DNA of 64,000 bases from Hydractinia symbiolongicarpus. Its lineage: Eukaryota; Cnidaria; Hydrozoa; Anthoathecata; Hydractiniidae. This document shows positions 14,268-27,453 of the stretch, in pieces. Numbering within the stretch: the first letter of the stretch is position 1; each line of letters opens with the position of its first letter. The position numbers and the translations under genes are program-made. The DNA lies in NCBI RefSeq assembly GCF_029227915.1, contig NC_079879.1:26106501-26170500 (forward strand), given 5' to 3'. Below the pieces are notes generated by a model. That model was given only the letters and a program-made list of their open reading frames with translations. It was not told where the DNA came from and did no database searches.

Positions 14268-17200
14268 CCTCTTTTAATCCAACTTCATCCAGCTGTTTAG
14301 TTAAAATATCCTGCATCTTATCCAACTGTGAATTCAGCCATCTTTCTAATTCCTAACAAAAATCCTAATAATACAATTTCTGACAGAAAATGATGGAGCA
14401 TGTAGGCACATACAACGAGTCTTACGTGTTCTTTGTGTTGGTCTTTAGCTAAAAGTTGGAAATCTTCTGACTTCAAATATTTATCCCCGTCTGCATTCAA
14501 AGCTTCAAAAATCTGAAAGTGACAGAATCAAAGAATGAATGCAGTAGTAAATTTACAACTTACAGTCACACGCGAATATCAAACACGGAAATGAACAATG
14601 AAACTATGAAATTTTTAGACAAACATGAAACCTTATTACAGTAAATTTAGGGTAGTAGTTAAGGCGTAGCAGAGTTTTTCTAATGAACAGAAAATTTTTT
14701 TTGTAAATAATGTACTGTTCTCAGGTTATACCTTAAGTGGATAAATTTTGACGAGGATTAATTTTGGCGACTTTGGCGAATTTTGATAACTGACTATTCG
14801 CCAATTTAAATACTCGTCAAATTTAATATAATTTACCGTTCGCCAAATTAAATCTCCGTCAAATGTTAAAACAAATACGTTTTTTTAATTAAGAAAAAAT
14901 TTTTTTTTTATATTCACAACAAGTTTTTATAAATAAAATTCATTTCTTTGTGTTATTTGCCAAAATAAATCCCCGCCAAAATAAACATTTTTTGGTATTC
15001 GCCAAATTAAATCCTCACTAATTTGAATCCTAGCCAAATTTTATAAAATTTATTATTCGCCAAATTAAATCCCCGCCAAATATTTTTTTTGGTCATTCGC
15101 CAAATTAAATACTCGCCAAAATTTATCCACTTAAGGTAAAAAAGTAACAAATAAATTTGAAATGTGAAAACCATATTTTTAGCTAATTTTGAAACCAGAG
15201 TTTTGCTGCATGCGGGACCAAATGAAATTTGTAGATAATGATCTATTCTAACATTTTAGTCTACTAGTCTACTAGGCGTTAGCCCGTGGAAAAAATCCAC
15301 GGGTTCGCCCGTCCTTTTTATACAGCACCACGTGCGTTTCGCTACTTGCGCAGCTAAGCTACCATTTTGCGTGACAGACAAACAGACGTATACGGGCATT
15401 ATAATATAGATTTATAGAAAAATGTAATGGTACCTTTTCAAGAAACACGTGAGGAAACCGTATTTTGGGGCCAAATTTATTATTTTTTTTACCTAAAATG
15501 GCGCTATTACGATTTTTTTAAAAAACCCAAATTGTCAGGCATTTATTAATAAGTAACTTTGTGCAAAAAAATCAGAAAAAATTAATAAGCGGATCCAAAG
15601 AAAAGATTGAACGGACGGACGGACGGACGGACAATTCTCGCTATCGCGTGTGACTAAATGCGAACGAAAATGGATGATAGAATGAAGGAACAAGATAAAA
15701 CAAAAGAAACAATATAAAATAATATCTAAGATAAGCATGTACTTCTCTAGCTAGTGCATTAAATTCCTCTGTCATGGTCAAATGATCAATCACTTCTTCG
15801 ACGATTATTCCAGGTACCTAAAAACAAAAGTTATCATTACCTCGACAATAAATTCTTTTAATTAAGCAAACCCTTCCAACATAAATTAGCGCTTTAATGA
15901 CAAGTTGTGCTGTTAATTCTGCTCATACCTTTTGTAATAACGACTGGAACGTTTTCCAACTTGCACGTTCGTATTTTGTTTTCGAAAGAATGTACTCAAA
16001 CAATGATCTGAAACACATCAAAAGATATAAGTCTAAATGACAAGTCGTTAACATAAAAAACAAGAATAGTAACTTTAAAATGTTTTTCCCCACAAACTTA
16101 CATAAGAGGAAATGGATTTTCTCCTTCTTCTCCACCGTCACCTGTAAGACTTTCCATTCCAGGAAACTCCCATTTATCTAACGAAGCGTCCTCGTCAGAA
16201 ACATTACAAAATTCAGGTTTATGGTTTGCTTGATGTTTGAACCAAATGTTCACTGCGATATTTTGTTTGTTTTCGTTCGCCGCAGAGTTCACTTGATGAA
16301 ACCTAAAAAAAGCTCATTAGATGTAAACAAATATGAAAACACAAGGTTTGTGACCCAGGAAAGCTAATGTTTGTCAACTAAAGAGATATTGCAAAAAAAA
16401 ATTACCATCTGAATGGAATAAACAGACAATCTCCTTCTTCCATTTTACAATGCACATATTCTACTTCTCTCATGCCAGGGAACTTTGTAAAATTGACTCT
16501 AAAAAATAAGTTTCAACATATTTCCATGTTTTTTCGCAATGTTCCACATCAGTAACTGTCAACTTACTTGTCAACATCTAAGGAAGAGTATCCACCTCTT
16601 GGTCTGTCAATTGGAACCTAATATTAAAAAGACAATCTGAATTCACAATTTCTTACTGATAAACGAAAATGATAAAAAATAACACTTGCTATACTTTGGA
16701 AAAACGAGAACTTAGGATTTATACAACTGATATTTTCCTCTTTTATAAAAAATACAATCATTTTGATATACCTTTTTCCCAAATTTTTTCGGATCAATAA
16801 GTAACAGCTCTTTAGTACCTCTGAAGAGACAATTGATATTATCCAAATCGTCACCGTGTAAAACTGATTTGGTACCCCCACTGCTCATCCATGTCACCTA
16901 CATCATATGTTAAAAATTTACGTGAAAGTGTGTTGCACCTTGGAGAAAAGAATACTGTATTTCTTCCTCCAAGGTTGCACAAGCAAGTCAAATAGACAAT
17001 CGTTATTAGTAAGTACTGTTGACTCTAATGATAAATAAACTTGTCAATGTAAATTACATGTTCGCATTTTTCACCACATTTAATTTTTGGGAGGACAAGA
17101 GAATCTTTTTATCAGGACCTTAAATCTGCATTTGGGCTAAGTCAACAAATATCTTAAGGAAAAAATTATTTTCCGAAGAAAATCTTGCAAAAGGTTTTGT

Positions 17201-20200
17201 TTTCTATTAAAACTAGTAAATCTTCAGCATGAACAAAAATATTCTCTGTTGAGAATGAAATACGGGTGTGCTATGATAAATATTCACCTATGTATACACA
17301 CCATCCGGATAAACTATCTGAGTTCATCACTAACATATTGCCGCTCGTAGTGTGGTGTGTTCGTCTGCGACTCCCAGTTATGGGGACCGCGGATCGAATC
17401 CCGCTCACTGCCAGGCAGTATGTTAGTGATGAACAAAGTAGTTCTCTTTCATTATGACTTACACGCATTATACTCGCCCGTCATGATCAGAGGTCTGATT
17501 GGGGTGAAGCATTCTCTGTTGAGAATGAAATGAAACTGAACAGAGAAGTGGCAATATTTTTAAAACATACATGGTCTAACATCAAGTTACGAGTACTGTT
17601 GCATCTGAGTGGTGCTGGCATTAACACATCTTTCCTGAAGTAAAAAAAAACAAGTTATAAATAAAATTATTAACAGTAAAGAAAAATATATAAACCTCCT
17701 TACAGATTCAAACACATAAGTTTGTAAAAGCTAACAAAAAAACTACTTGGAAATTATCTTCTCACGACTTAATCATTATCCAAAATCAGTAATTCATATA
17801 CTTACATTAAAAACGATGGCACTTTATTAACCATATAAACTGATTCTTTTTTGTATCGTTCTATAAATTCTTTTAGCGGGATTTCAAAGCCTGGTGATTC
17901 CCTGATTTCTTTCAAGTTTGGTTCCACCTGTACTAATTCTTTTTCAGCAGCAGGAAAGCTTTTCATATATTCATCTGTCCATTTTTTAAATGCTGCTTGA
18001 TTTTTGGCTCCATTTTTTAACAAAAATGGTCGCCCTGGTGTAATATAATGCTTAAAGAAATCTAAAATATAACATTCCATGTGTAAGTCATTGAAAATAT
18101 CACCCAGCTTGTTGTATAAAATCTCGGTTCAGATTACGGATTTAGGGGAGTTTAACAGTTAACAATTTAGAAGCTTTTAGGAGGTTTTGGGGCCAAAATT
18201 TCAGAAACACAAAAAACAAAACCAGCCATTCAACACTTTAAGGGAAAAACACGAACTAATAAGTAACTGTCGTGACAAACATACGTCCATCTATTTTCAA
18301 AATGTGCTGATAAAAAGAAATTACTTAGATAGAAATACATGCCAGAATAAATAATTTTAAAGTAAAGTTTTAGGTATTCAATAACTTCAATACCAGCAAA
18401 ACTTCAGCAACAAATATTTCAGACAGATATATTTAAAATCAGTCAATAATTAGGAAATAAAAAAGGAGTGTAAACCGACATAATTTATATTTATATTTAT
18501 TTTAAAAATGTAAAAAAGTTTAGTCACACTTTAATGTACATATATACACACTTCATAGTCATTTGGCTGAAACTTTCTGATGATATACATAAGTTTCGAA
18601 AAAAAGGTTTTAGAGTAGAATCATTTTCTTCAATTTATATATATTGTGCACATTCATAAGTATTAAAAGGATCCCGAGGTACTCTCTGAAAGATTTACAT
18701 GAGAAATTCTAAATGATATATTTACTTTTTCCTAAAACTTCATGAACTCCAGATATAGCTTTTTAAATATTTATTTTTCTTGACGCTCAACCGCCATCTT
18801 GGCTATCTTCTACCTTCTTCTTTGTTAAAAATTTTCATTCTAGCTCCAGTCTTTTTAAGTGGCACATGACCCTGTTACGTATTATTACTGAATGTATAGC
18901 CAGAACATATATAAACTTTCGTGCAGCAAAATGAAACGAAAACTCTCTACAAACAATTATTTTTTTCAAAAAAAAAATTAAAAGAATTCTGCATAAAGTT
19001 CTTTACCAACGATTATTTTTTAAAAAAATAGAAATAATTCTGCATATGTTCTCACATAGTTGAGCAATCAAAGAAAAAATAAAATGTGCATGATTTTTAT
19101 TTCAAAGGACTTTTATTTGAGACGCAGGTTGTAAAAGTTACTGATTATTCAACATGTTACACATTTGTGTGTGGTTTTTATTTCAAAATGATATATTTTG
19201 GAAGGCAAATATAAGTAACAAATTATCAAGGTGTGACTATACGCCCATAAAAAGTTATGGAAAAAGTTGAAGAGGGAAGAGGGAGGGGCTGCATCACCCC
19301 TCCCTCTCCAGCACGAAGAATAGGATTAGGGCAGTTACAACCTTTGTAATTTGAGACAGCACTTGGCATTTTCCGAGGTAATTACCAACATATTTTCAAA
19401 ACATGTACCTTCGCATCAGCAATTATTTGACATGTTAAAATCGCACATAGAAAGTCCCTAGGCCTTGTGCGATCAGAGTAAAAGTGTAAAAGATAGCTGA
19501 AGATATAACAACGAAAAAAGTATTTGTTTTTCCAGAGCATAGTTCAGTAGCTTCATACGGCAATGCACTAACAACAAACTCTTAGCAAAAAAAACAGTTA
19601 TTTTGCGCTAAAACTGCATCATTAAAAACAGTTTGTCACCAGTGTAGTTTGATTAAATCATTGCAGAAAACACTAATATATATTTAAAAAAATGCCATTT
19701 TTTCTGCGTTGAACTTTATATTTACGCAATTAACTATTCTTATTTTTCTTTGCTTTTCTCCGATAAAAAAATATTTTTTATTTAGTTTCGTTGAACATTA
19801 ATGTATGATGTATATATGCTTTTAAAAGGTCTAATCATGGAGGTGCAGAGCAGTATTGATGTTAGACAGGACACCTGTCTCTCTTTTCTGCTCTCGCGCT
19901 GATGTCTGTCATGCTTTTGTTACCCTGCTTATTTTAGCGCGCTATCGCAAAAGGAAAAAATGATGAGTTTAGTTTACTAGACTACTTTGATGTTTGCGCT
20001 ACATATTGGAAGATATAATAAGAACAAACTTTAATCAGACAGTAATTTCTCGCTCTTTCTATATCATGGGATGAATTAAAGTAGTATTCTTTTTTATTGA
20101 TTTTTTAATATTTTTTAATAAAAAATATATCCATTTACTGAGTAACTTAGGCAACCTCGTCCCCAAAGATTGTTGAAAACAAGGTTGGCAATACTCACTT

Positions 20201-20992
20201 GAGCATCATACCCCACCTAGGTTGACAGGTTATAGATCAGTAATTTTTACAACCTGTTTGTTAAAATAAACTCTTGTCGATTTGGAATAAAAGAAATTAT
20301 GCAAACACCTGCTGCTAATATATTATTTTTTCGTTTTATTGCTTAGACGGCTAGTATATCATGTTGAATTATTTTTTAAAAAAAACCAGATTATTTGTAC
20401 AGAGATCGATGTGGAAAGTACGTTGAATTTTTTTAAGTTCGTTCTGACAGTATATATTAATTGTTTTTGGCTATCAAAGTCATTAATAATAAAGAGTGAA
20501 AGTCATTAATTTAGGAGCGCTACTGATATACTACGTAATAGGGTCACGTGCCGCTAAAAAGGACTGGAGCCAGTCCGAAATTTTTAACGAACAAGAAGAT
20601 CGAAGCAGCCATCAAGGCGGCAAGAAAATATTTAAAAAACAATATCTGGGGTTACATGAACTTTTGAAAAAAAGTGACCATGTCATTGGGAATTTTTGAT
20701 AAAAATCTTATAGGTAAGTCCGACTTGTAAAATTACCTCAGGATCCCTTTAAACTTAAAATCATACCTGCTAAACCTGAACCAAGCTAAAATACGAAGAA
20801 AAACATACCTTTTTCACTTGGATATTCTGTTAAAGTCTCAATTTCCACTTGTGGTTGCTTTGAACCCAGTGGTTCTAAATGTCCTGGAAATAGGCTGGGA
20901 TCATCATTGAGAGACACTTGATGAATATCAGAGCCATGAGCTGCCCAAAGGCCAAAGTAAACAATTGAAAAAATGTATGTATGGAATGACAT
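14268..20992 (-). CDS. Secreted/ER JmjC-domain (cupin-8) oxygenase-like protein with EF-hand
   Basis: Eleven exons on the minus strand fit with consistent phases: 20809-20992, 17806-18061, 17571-17634, 16772-16897, 16568-16617, 16406-16498, 16102-16302, 15929-16007, 15743-15817, 14426-14512 and 14268-14352. The donor at 14268 implies at least one more exon, not found. About 433 residues are visible. The start ATG at 20990-20992 opens a hydrophobic signal peptide. Exons 2-7 form a JmjC/cupin core with the iron-binding triad: H-G-D in exon 4 (LHGDDLDN) and the distal His in exon 7 (FHQV...NIAVNIWF). Exon 10 has an EF-hand-like loop, NADGDKYLKSED. The family are Fe(II)/2-oxoglutarate hydroxylases, and the signal peptide suggests a lumenal or secreted enzyme. 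The intron 18062-20808 is 2.7 kb and holds no gene I can support. The exon 9 donor (GTACAT) is weak. The substrate is unknown. Confidence 0.75.
14731..15136. repeat. MITE with CCTTAAGTGG termini and internal CGCCAAATTAAAT repeats
   Basis: The ends CCTTAAGTGGATAAATTTTG and its inverse (ending CCACTTAAGG) bracket about 406 bases. The inside is built from repeated TTCGCCAAATTAAATCCCCG-like units. It has no coding capacity and sits in an intron of the JmjC gene (between exons 9 and 10). Confidence 0.75.
15261..15410. repeat. Short dispersed repeat fragment (GCCCGTGG ... GACAGACAAACAGACG type)
   Basis: Contains a GTGGAAAAAATCCAC hairpin and a GACAGACAAACAGACGTATACGGGCATTATAATATAG end. An inverted, diverged copy of that end lies at about 53696-53760, beside the large inverted repeat, whose outer edge also shows a GTTTCCCGTG motif. 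Class unknown. Confidence 0.55.
15611..15632. repeat. (CGGA)n microsatellite
   Basis: About five tandem CGGA units within a JmjC-gene intron. Confidence 0.9.
17241..17531 (+). mobile_element. tRNA-like SINE with 21-bp target-site duplication
   Basis: A 249-base insert (17262-17510) lies between two exact 21-base direct copies that start ATTCTCTGTT (17241-17261 and 17511-17531). A target duplication this long is typical of LINE-mobilised elements. Inside, TAGTGTGGTGTG (about 17349-17360) resembles a Pol III A box, and GGATCGAATCCC (about 17391-17402) matches a B box. This tRNA-like core is framed by a 16-base inverted repeat, GTTCATCACTAACATA (17322-17337 and 17419-17434). It lies in an intron of the JmjC gene. 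Confidence 0.75.
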
Positions 20993-21221
20993 TATGTGTA
21001 TATATGTCTAAACATAATATATAATGAACATATTAAGTTGCACTAGAAAATTTTAATTGAGATTTTACTACATAAGAACTAGATTTAAATTATGTCAAAA
21101 ATATAACTTCACAAACAACAAATACTTACTCCAAGAAGATAATTCAACATAATTTTATTTTACTTTGATGTGGCTGCAAAATACATGTCTAATTTGTTAA
21201 CCTTTTAATAAGATTGGTAAA

Positions 21222-21470
21222 GCCATTGCATCACAGTTATAACTTTGAGGCCAAATAACTTGGAAAAGAGTTGGTGACATCAGTTATGTTTCACTGTGTA
21301 TAGGAAACTAGGGACAACCTGGGACCATAAGATTCCAGGACTTGGGTGCCTGAATCCGTTTTGGAATGGACGGGTTGATGACGTCATTAAAAAACCTTGA
21401 AACCCCAATGTCTCTTCAACTGTTCGTCAAAAGTACACGATCATATACATTTACATATAAATTTTTTTTT
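21222..21470. repeat. Dispersed repeat sharing an AACTTTGAGGCCAAATAAC core
   Basis: Similar sequence occurs at 59161-59420, with common words such as AGGGAC(A/C)ACCT, CGGGTTGATGA, TCGTCAAAAGTA-like and ATACATTT. A shorter version of the first part is in the tandem duplication (25801-25950 and 27006-27155). Non-coding; class unknown. Confidence 0.6.
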
Positions 21471-23435
21471 TGGTAGGTCGAAACTCAACGGACAGTTCTC
21501 TTTTCCATTGTTCTCCTGCCTAAGTGGGTTTATTCACAGGCCTTATCGACTAGTTTCACAAAGATTTATTTTTCTAAAATGACCTTTCCAAAATTCTTGC
21601 AAACACAAATTATTAAGAATGGGTAAAATTCAAGAAGTCTATATTAACGTTGGTAGAATTTTAGGTTTTGAAAGTTTGCACAAAAAAAGGAAATAATAAT
21701 ACATGTGTCAATTTCTCATTTATACACATTGTTGATGAATATTTTTAGGACAGTAAAAGAATTATGACTTGTAACAAAAAGGGAAAGAGAAAAGAAGTAA
21801 TTTTCCATGTACTAAATCTTACTGCTGCAGAACCAAATACAATGGAAAAAGCTAAGTGCCATGAATGAACGTTTTTCAGGGTGAATAGGAATGTGTGGTT
21901 AAATTGTCAAAACTATACCATGCAAAAAAATAAAAGAAACAAAATAGGAGTAGCTAGCTGGTTAGTTGTAGGCAGCGATCAAATTATACCTTTGTTGACA
22001 TCAAGAACGTGCACTAAGTCATTAACAGTATTATCTCTAAAAAAAATACTCAAACTTCTTAGCTAACTTTTATATCATCCCGTTATGTAAATAAACGAAA
22101 GTAAAAGTAGTTGCAAAGCGGAAGAAATGCATTGTTCTATACCACCCGCGATCCATGTTGTCTGATATTTTAAATTGTATAAGAAAGACAACATGGTCAT
22201 TTTTTCGACAATATGGGTAAACAAATAATTTGGCGCAATGTGGATGAGCTTGAGCGATATTTTATCTAGTGAGTTTATTTATATTATGTAGTGTTATCAG
22301 AAAAAAATTTAGATGTGGATGCTACTGGTTTTTATTTGTAAATTTCATTTAAAGGTCTCATAGAGGGTCTCAATAGTTCGCATCTAACACGGGATACAGT
22401 TTCTAAATTATGCGAAAAAGTGTATTTTACTTAATCCGACAATATGGGGTCAGCTCGGACAATATGGGTTGTTGCTGTTTTTCAGACGGCATGGCTCGAC
22501 CGGACAACATTGGTTGGCATATTTCATTATGTGCCATGTTCAGTTAATCACTCTTCGCCTTGGGTGTTTTGCGTAGAAGAGCCCTGGGGTTGAGATCTCG
22601 TTTCCAGAGCCAGTTTTGCGTTTTTTTATATTCGAACGTAAAGCAGTATCGCTTTATGGTGTATTGCACTGTCATTACTTAGTGATGCTTTTTATTAAAT
22701 TTTTCACCTTTTAAAAACTGCATGCTACATGCTACAGCTCCTCCGCCAACGTTTTTCGTTAGGCAAAATAAGTATGCGACGCATCCGCGCCAAATAGGGT
22801 TCATATCAAACAAGCGTCCTCCGCCATGTTCGTATCGCCGTCTCAGAAAAGATACAAGATGCCCCGAGGATGTGGTTTGAATAACTTGTAACTCGTGATG
22901 GGCAACTCTTAACTTGTAACTAGTGATTTACTTAACCTCGACTCGGAACAGGCAAATCGTAACTCGCAAAGTGATTTACTAAACTTCGAGATATAATGTC
23001 TTAAGTCATAGAAATATAATGAGCTGCTAACTGTCTTTTCGAATATGGACGTTAATTTCCACATTTATCAAACGTTACTGCACTACGGTCGACATTTCAA
23101 ATCAAGATTTTTACATTATCGTCAACCATCTGTTTTTTTTAAGTCAGTCGTTGTTTTTATGGTGATAAAACGTTAAGAAGGAGCCTTTTAAAACCTGTTC
23201 CGGATGAAAAAAAGCGGTGTGTTAAAAATAGCATTCTCGTCCCAGAGCTTTTCGAAATAAAAGTTTATCTCAAAAAGATCTATGGAATAAAATGCATATA
23301 TAAGTCTGGATATGTTTTATTTGTTGTTTAGCGTTTCCATCACTTCTTTTATACCTTCACCAACCTCTTCCCCAGGGCTTTTTGCTCTCATTAGCGATGC
23401 GCGTATTAATAGGTCAAAAAAAGACAACAGTTCCT

Positions 23436-23558
23436 CAACCTTGTCCCCAGGGCATCTGCTATCTTTTCTGACATTGGGCGTCGATCGCCGGTCCTGGTTA
23501 TAGAAAAGAGAAAACAGACGCCGGGAACGAGGTTGAACAGGTCCTGGGATCGAGGTTG
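23436..23558. repeat. MITE of the CAACCTCGTCCCCAG family
   Basis: Starts CAACCTTGTCCCCAGGGC. It ends with two successive inverse-type ends, GGGAACGAGGTTG (to 23535) and CTGGGATCGAGGTTG (to 23558), which suggests one copy beside or inside another. Confidence 0.6.
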
Positions 23559-24556
23559 ATCTTTTCCCTTTTATTTCCAATGAAAAAACCTGAAAGGCTT
23601 CGGTGCCTTATGCTTTCAGTAGAAGTTTTAATTGTTATTATTGATATAGATATTTAGGTTTGTTCTCTAAGTCACAATTTTTTAGATATGACTTCCTTTG
23701 AAAGATAATAGGGAAATTGAGATGACAATCAGTGGAGGTCAGTCCATCTATTTGCAATCTATTCGATCACTTTAAAGTGAAAACCCATCCATTGGGCTTA
23801 TGCTTTATTTTTGTAACAAGGCGCAGATTCGACGTAGCAATTGCAAAATGATGCAGGTGTAAGGTAGCGGGCGCACAAAAAATTAGCTGACCTCATAAAC
23901 ATTTTTAGTTTTAGAAATTAAGAACACGTTAAGTCGGTTAATCCTCGTTTAACCTCGTTCCCAGTGCCTGTTTTTATTATATCAGGACGTTGAAATCTGG
24001 TATAAGAAAAAGCGGCAACAGGAGCTAAAAATAAGAAATAACTGGGTTAATTTTATGTCATTTCATATCTAATCGTCTTGTTTTTTAAGTAAGTATCTCA
24101 AAATATTTTTATTTGCAACCTCGATTCCAGGTAATAGAATCTAGGGAGGAGAACGTACTATTTGGTTGTAAACTGAACGTTATTACATCCCGCGCTCTCC
24201 AATAAATACATCATACCAGCAATAATATCAACTGCATGCTTGGAGTATTTATCTTTTGTTTTTGTGTATATATCTTTATCGTATTAAATAAGGTTGATTA
24301 AAAGAGCTTTTATAAATTATCTTTCATGAAATTATAAAAAAACAAAAGTTTCGAAAGTAAATGTAAGTCGATGTCACTCTTGCTCTCAGGGATTTTTGCA
24401 TCTTTGAATAAATGCATGGGGACGAAGGTGAATATGAGACATTATTTGAATGGTTTCTTTTATCCTAACATCAAAATACGAATTAAGAGCTGACAGTCAT
24501 TACCTGCAATTTTAAGCATTTTGTACTCTTATATACTTGGATATGTATATGAAATA

Positions 24557-25474
24557 ATGGCGGAACAGCTGTTGTCTGACGTGTTAAAAGCATACCGTCT
24601 ACCAGTTCACTTGCGTGTTGTGACTCCATGCTCTTTAAAAACAAAAGTCGTTCTATATGAAGGTCAAGAAATCACTGTTCTCGATAAGAAGTCGAGTTTG
24701 CTGATTATTGCTGAGACAAGAGGTAAAAGAGTCCGATTTGATGTTGATGAATGTCGAGAAGAAATTGTTGATTTAATGGAGGAATATGTTCCTGTGACCG
24801 AAGAGGAATTGGTTCCACAATCAGACGAAGAAATTTTTGGCATTATAAAAAAGGACTTTAATTCCGGTGGACGTGATTTTAAACAGCTCGAAATGATTTC
24901 AGTTTCCTACGTTGGTGAATTTATAGCTACCGATGAAGCTGAATACGAGTGGAAAACGAAGAGAGAGAAAACTGCTTTGATAACCTTTGAAGATGAAAGT
25001 AATTTCTCCTTAAAAGCTAATTTTCTTCTTAATAGAAGCTTATTTGATTTTTACAAAGTAAAAGGCACTGTCAGGTTTGAATCACTAATTGCTCCCTTTC
25101 ACCCTCATGTCATCCGCTTTCGCAAGAATGACAACCACAGAATTCCCACAGGAATAATACGTCTGAAAAGTGAACGCGCATGCGATTTAATGCTGATTAC
25201 TTTTCGGCCAGACTCGCCAGCTCCCATCACAAGGTACGAAAGATATCCTGTTTATGGAAACATACAAGTTACCGTGCGTAACAAGAAATTACCAAACTAT
25301 GTTAAATGTCTTGGAAAAGATAACTCTTCAACGTATATAAAAAAGATATGGGAAGTTCTTGATCTTTTACACTACGATCTGTTTGGGCCGAGATTTTACG
25401 GTTTCTTGGACGTGGAAGACGAATTGTATACACAAGGCTTGGAAATATTCGACAAGAAACCAGAACAGTATTAG
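24557..25474 (+). CDS. Single-exon protein with CABIT-like module
   Basis: An intact 305-residue frame from ATG 24557 to a TAG stop. The frame stays open upstream of that ATG but only through non-ATG codons. The N-terminal ~70 residues (LSDVLKAYRLP, VVLYEGQEITVLDKK, then a GKRVRFDV strand and DLMEEY) resemble the first half of a CABIT module, the domain of THEMIS and GAREM signalling adaptors. The middle (FYKVKGTVRFESLIAPFHP) may be a second, weaker module. There are no membrane segments or signal peptide, so it is probably cytosolic. The lack of introns and an A-rich stretch about 110 bases after the stop (25592-25627) could mean a retrocopy, though this is weak evidence. The family call is tentative. 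Confidence 0.6.
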   Translation: MAEQLLSDVLKAYRLPVHLRVVTPCSLKTKVVLYEGQEITVLDKKSSLLIIAETRGKRVRFDVDECREEIVDLMEEYVPVTEEELVPQSDEEIFGIIKKDFNSGGRDFKQLEMISVSYVGEFIATDEAEYEWKTKREKTALITFEDESNFSLKANFLLNRSLFDFYKVKGTVRFESLIAPFHPHVIRFRKNDNHRIPTGIIRLKSERACDLMLITFRPDSPAPITRYERYPVYGNIQVTVRNKKLPNYVKCLGKDNSSTYIKKIWEVLDLLHYDLFGPRFYGFLDVEDELYTQGLEIFDKKPEQY

Positions 25475-26164
25475 ATGTGGTATATTCTCAGTTTGTTATT
25501 TAAAGTACGTATCCAACTACTCGAGCGATGTGTATTGTATGTATTATATTCTCTATGGCTGATCTTCGCCAAGCAAAAGGGAAAAAGAATCAATTAAAAA
25601 AAAGAAAAAAAAATTATCAAAAAAAAATCTACTTAGTTACCACTCCACAAGTTTCGATTAGACGAGGTAATTATCCTATATGCCAACTGTGAATGTGTGT
25701 CTGTAACTTTTGCAAAGTGGATTTAATTTGTAAAACTTTCTTAACGAAGTCTAAAAAAATATCATCTTCTAGTATTTGTAACACTTTTGACATTATTATA
25801 TTAGTTTGATGCAATTGCATTGCGCTTACAACTTTCAGGCCAAATAACTTGTTAAAAAAGAGTGACGTCAGCTGATTCATCATTACGTAGGCAGTTCTAG
25901 TGGTCACCTGGACCAGATTGGTCACCCAATCCCTTTAGGAATGTACTTTTGGTGACATCTGGCCTAATTGCGAAATAGCAAGTGACTTAATGATAATCTA
26001 TTTTAACAGAAGATGTTAACTGTAACAGCTAAATTTTTTTAAATTTTTCCTGACGTAAAGCTTGTGTTTTCATGTAATTTTCACTTCACCATAGCATGTG
26101 ACATTGTGAAAACATTTCCCAGGGGTCTGGGAATCATAGCCAAATTGATGATAAGCTTAAGGTC

Positions 26165-26248
26165 CAACCCTGTCCCGAGGACTTGTTAGCTTTTTATATT
26201 TACGCCGACTAGATATAAAAAGCCTAACAAGTCCTGGGGACGGGGTTG
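26165..26248. repeat. Hairpin MITE, copy in first tandem unit
   Basis: CAACCCTGTCCCGAGGACTT on the left pairs with AAGTCCTGGGGACGGGGTTG on the right. Arms of about 35 bases continue through GTTAG(G)CTTTTTATAT around a short loop. Confidence 0.75.
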
Positions 26249-27369
26249 CTCAATGTCATCGCTTCTCTCCACTTATTTTGCAAGAATTATTTTTATAAAA
26301 ATAATCAGTAACTTCCGACCCTTCAAGGTTCGATTCTTAAAAATAATCAAAAAAGTGCGTACCGGTTCCAACTAAAAGATGTTCCACGTAGCTTTTTCGT
26401 AACAGGAATAGTCTTAACGAAACAGCAACCTTTTTTGTCACTTTAATAACCACCCCACAAAGGAGAGTGATTTATTAAACCACACTGGGTTATGGCTTAA
26501 AACTACATCTTAATTTCACCTTCCAGTGTATTGGAAACCAGCACTGAGTTTCTTGGGTATATATATATTTTTACATGTATATATATCTTCCTTGTTGTTG
26601 TTTCATTATTTCTGTCAACCGTGGTGAATGTTATTTCATGTTAAAAAATTCTCATTTCGCAGAACAACGAAAGGCGTGGTTTTTCAACCCTGGTCAGCTT
26701 TTCGTTTGGTAATATTACGAAGAAGAATGCAAAGAAAAGTGAAAAGTATTCGCAAAAAAAACGTTTAAAAAGATATTTACCATAATTTGGTGCATGAAGT
26801 AAGATTACATGACAAAAAAAAATATTTCGCGTAAGTTTGGATCAGCCAAGACTTTCAGCATTCTGTTACTTGAAATTATCCTATATGCCAACTGTGAATG
26901 TGTGTCTGTAACTTTTGCAAAGTGGATTTAATTTGTAAAACTTTCTTAACGAAGTCTAAAAAAATATCATCTTCTAGTATTTGTAACACTTTTGACATTA
27001 TTATATTAGTTTGATGCAATTGCATTGCGCTTACAACTTTCAGGCCAAATAACTTGTTAAAAAAGAGTGACGTCAGCTGATTCATCATTACGTAGGCAGT
27101 TCTAGTGGTCACCTGGACCAGATTGGTCACCCAATCCCTTTAGGAATGTACTTTTGGTGACATCTGGCCTAATTGCGAAATAGCAAGTGACTTAATGATA
27201 ATCTATTTTAACAGAAGATGTTAACTGTAACAGCTAAATTTTTTTAAATTTTTCCTGACGTAAAGCTTGTGTTTTCATGTAATTTTCACTTCACCATAGC
27301 ATGTGACATTGTGAAAACATTTCCCAGGGGTCTGGGAATCATAGCCAAATTGATGATAAGCTTAAGGTC

Positions 27370-27453
27370 CAACCCTGTCCCGAGGACTTGTTAGCTTTTT
27401 ATATTTACGCCGACTAGATATAAAAAGCCTAACAAGTCCTGGGGACGGGGTTG
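27370..27453. repeat. Hairpin MITE, copy in second tandem unit
   Basis: The same element as at 26165, carried along by the duplication. Confidence 0.75.

Larger units (their letters stand above)
20993..24556. other. Intergenic, repeats only
   Basis: This lies upstream of both the JmjC gene (-) and the CABIT-like gene (+), so promoters of both should be here. It holds a dispersed repeat (21222-21470), repeated GACAATATGGG words near 22205-22505, and several CAACCTCGTCCCCAG-type MITE ends (23436-23558, 23950, 24118). No coding region is supported. Confidence 0.55.

Noticed and set aside
20496-20699. 67-codon frame on the + strand inside the JmjC intron
   Set aside because: Starts at a non-ATG codon and shows no domain; probably chance.
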